Below, piece after piece: positions 5,719 to 5,758 of a DNA stretch of 5,758 nt; position 1 is the stretch's first letter, and each line of letters begins with the position of its first letter. The position numbers and the translations under genes are program-made. The DNA lies in the NCBI GenBank assembly GCA_021800315.1, contig JAJYZD010000235.1:1-5758 (forward strand). Reading direction: 5' to 3'. The notes below the pieces were generated by a model, which worked only from the letters and a program-made list of their open reading frames with translations, searched no databases and was not told where the DNA came from. The DNA is from Bacillota bacterium. Its GTDB lineage: Bacteria; Bacillota; Desulfotomaculia; Desulfotomaculales; JAJYZD01.

Positions 5719-5758
5719 ATGGAGAAGATGTTCAGCGCAGGAGAGGCAGCCAGGCGAC
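5719..5758 (+). CDS. Probable MerR-like helix-turn-helix regulator, first 13 residues (cut by window end)
   Basis: The frame from the ATG at 5719 reads MEKMFSAGEAARR up to the window edge. The FSAGEAARR segment is typical of the first helix of MerR-family and related helix-turn-helix DNA-binding domains, which usually begin within a few residues of the N-terminus with (Y/F)-x-I/A-GEAAR. No ribosome site precedes this ATG; the promoter -10 ends only 8 nt before it, so translation is probably leaderless. A second ATG at 5728 is possible, but the only GGAG before it is too close. Too little is visible to name the regulator or its ligand; excisionase-type HTH proteins start similarly. Confidence 0.55.
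   Translation, partial: MEKMFSAGEAARR

Overview
The window looks like chromosomal DNA from a fairly GC-rich Firmicute, most likely a Clostridia or Peptococcaceae-type organism. This is an inference. It rests on strong AGGAGG-type ribosome sites, frequent TTG and GTG starts, near-consensus sigma-A promoters, a YqhV-like (DUF2619) reading frame of a kind I associate with spore formers, and an ECF sigma/zinc anti-sigma pair. There are no tRNAs, rRNAs, CRISPR arrays or complete insertion sequences.

Region 1 (1-2402, all minus strand) is an ECF sigma-factor operon. In transcription order it holds: a doubtful 68-aa reading frame whose stop overlaps the sigma start (2196-2402); an ECF sigma factor (1648-2199); a membrane anti-sigma factor with a zinc-binding N-terminus (1139-1645, 2 nt after sigma); a secreted/membrane protein with a bactofilin-like, beta-helix-like ectodomain (324-1142, ATGA overlap with the anti-sigma gene); and, 64 nt on, the start of an unrecognised two-helix membrane protein cut by the window edge (1-259). 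The tight packing suggests an envelope-sensing module: the anti-sigma factor holds the sigma factor at the membrane, and the two following membrane proteins are candidate sensors, effectors or targets.

Region 2 (2592-4429, minus strand) is one CLC-family chloride channel/transporter gene with two C-terminal CBS domains. It has its own clear sigma-A promoter and probably a TTG start only about 15 nt from the transcription start. Between it and the sigma operon lies about 190 bp holding an interrupted hairpin and no convincing gene.

Region 3 (4430-5194) is a decayed stretch. About 390 bp has no convincing gene. Next comes a small YqhV-like membrane protein gene broken by two compensating single-base indels, so only its C-terminal part reads as a long frame, and it carries an extra proline-rich tail.

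Region 4 (5388-5758, plus strand) holds a complete small membrane protein of unknown function. It is followed by a near-perfect sigma-A promoter that drives, almost without a leader, a gene whose first residues look like a MerR-family or related helix-turn-helix regulator, cut by the window end.

The points most worth a second look are the sigma/anti-sigma/beta-helix membrane operon, the double frameshift in the YqhV-like gene, and the apparently leaderless regulator gene. I see no clear evidence of a wholly new system.
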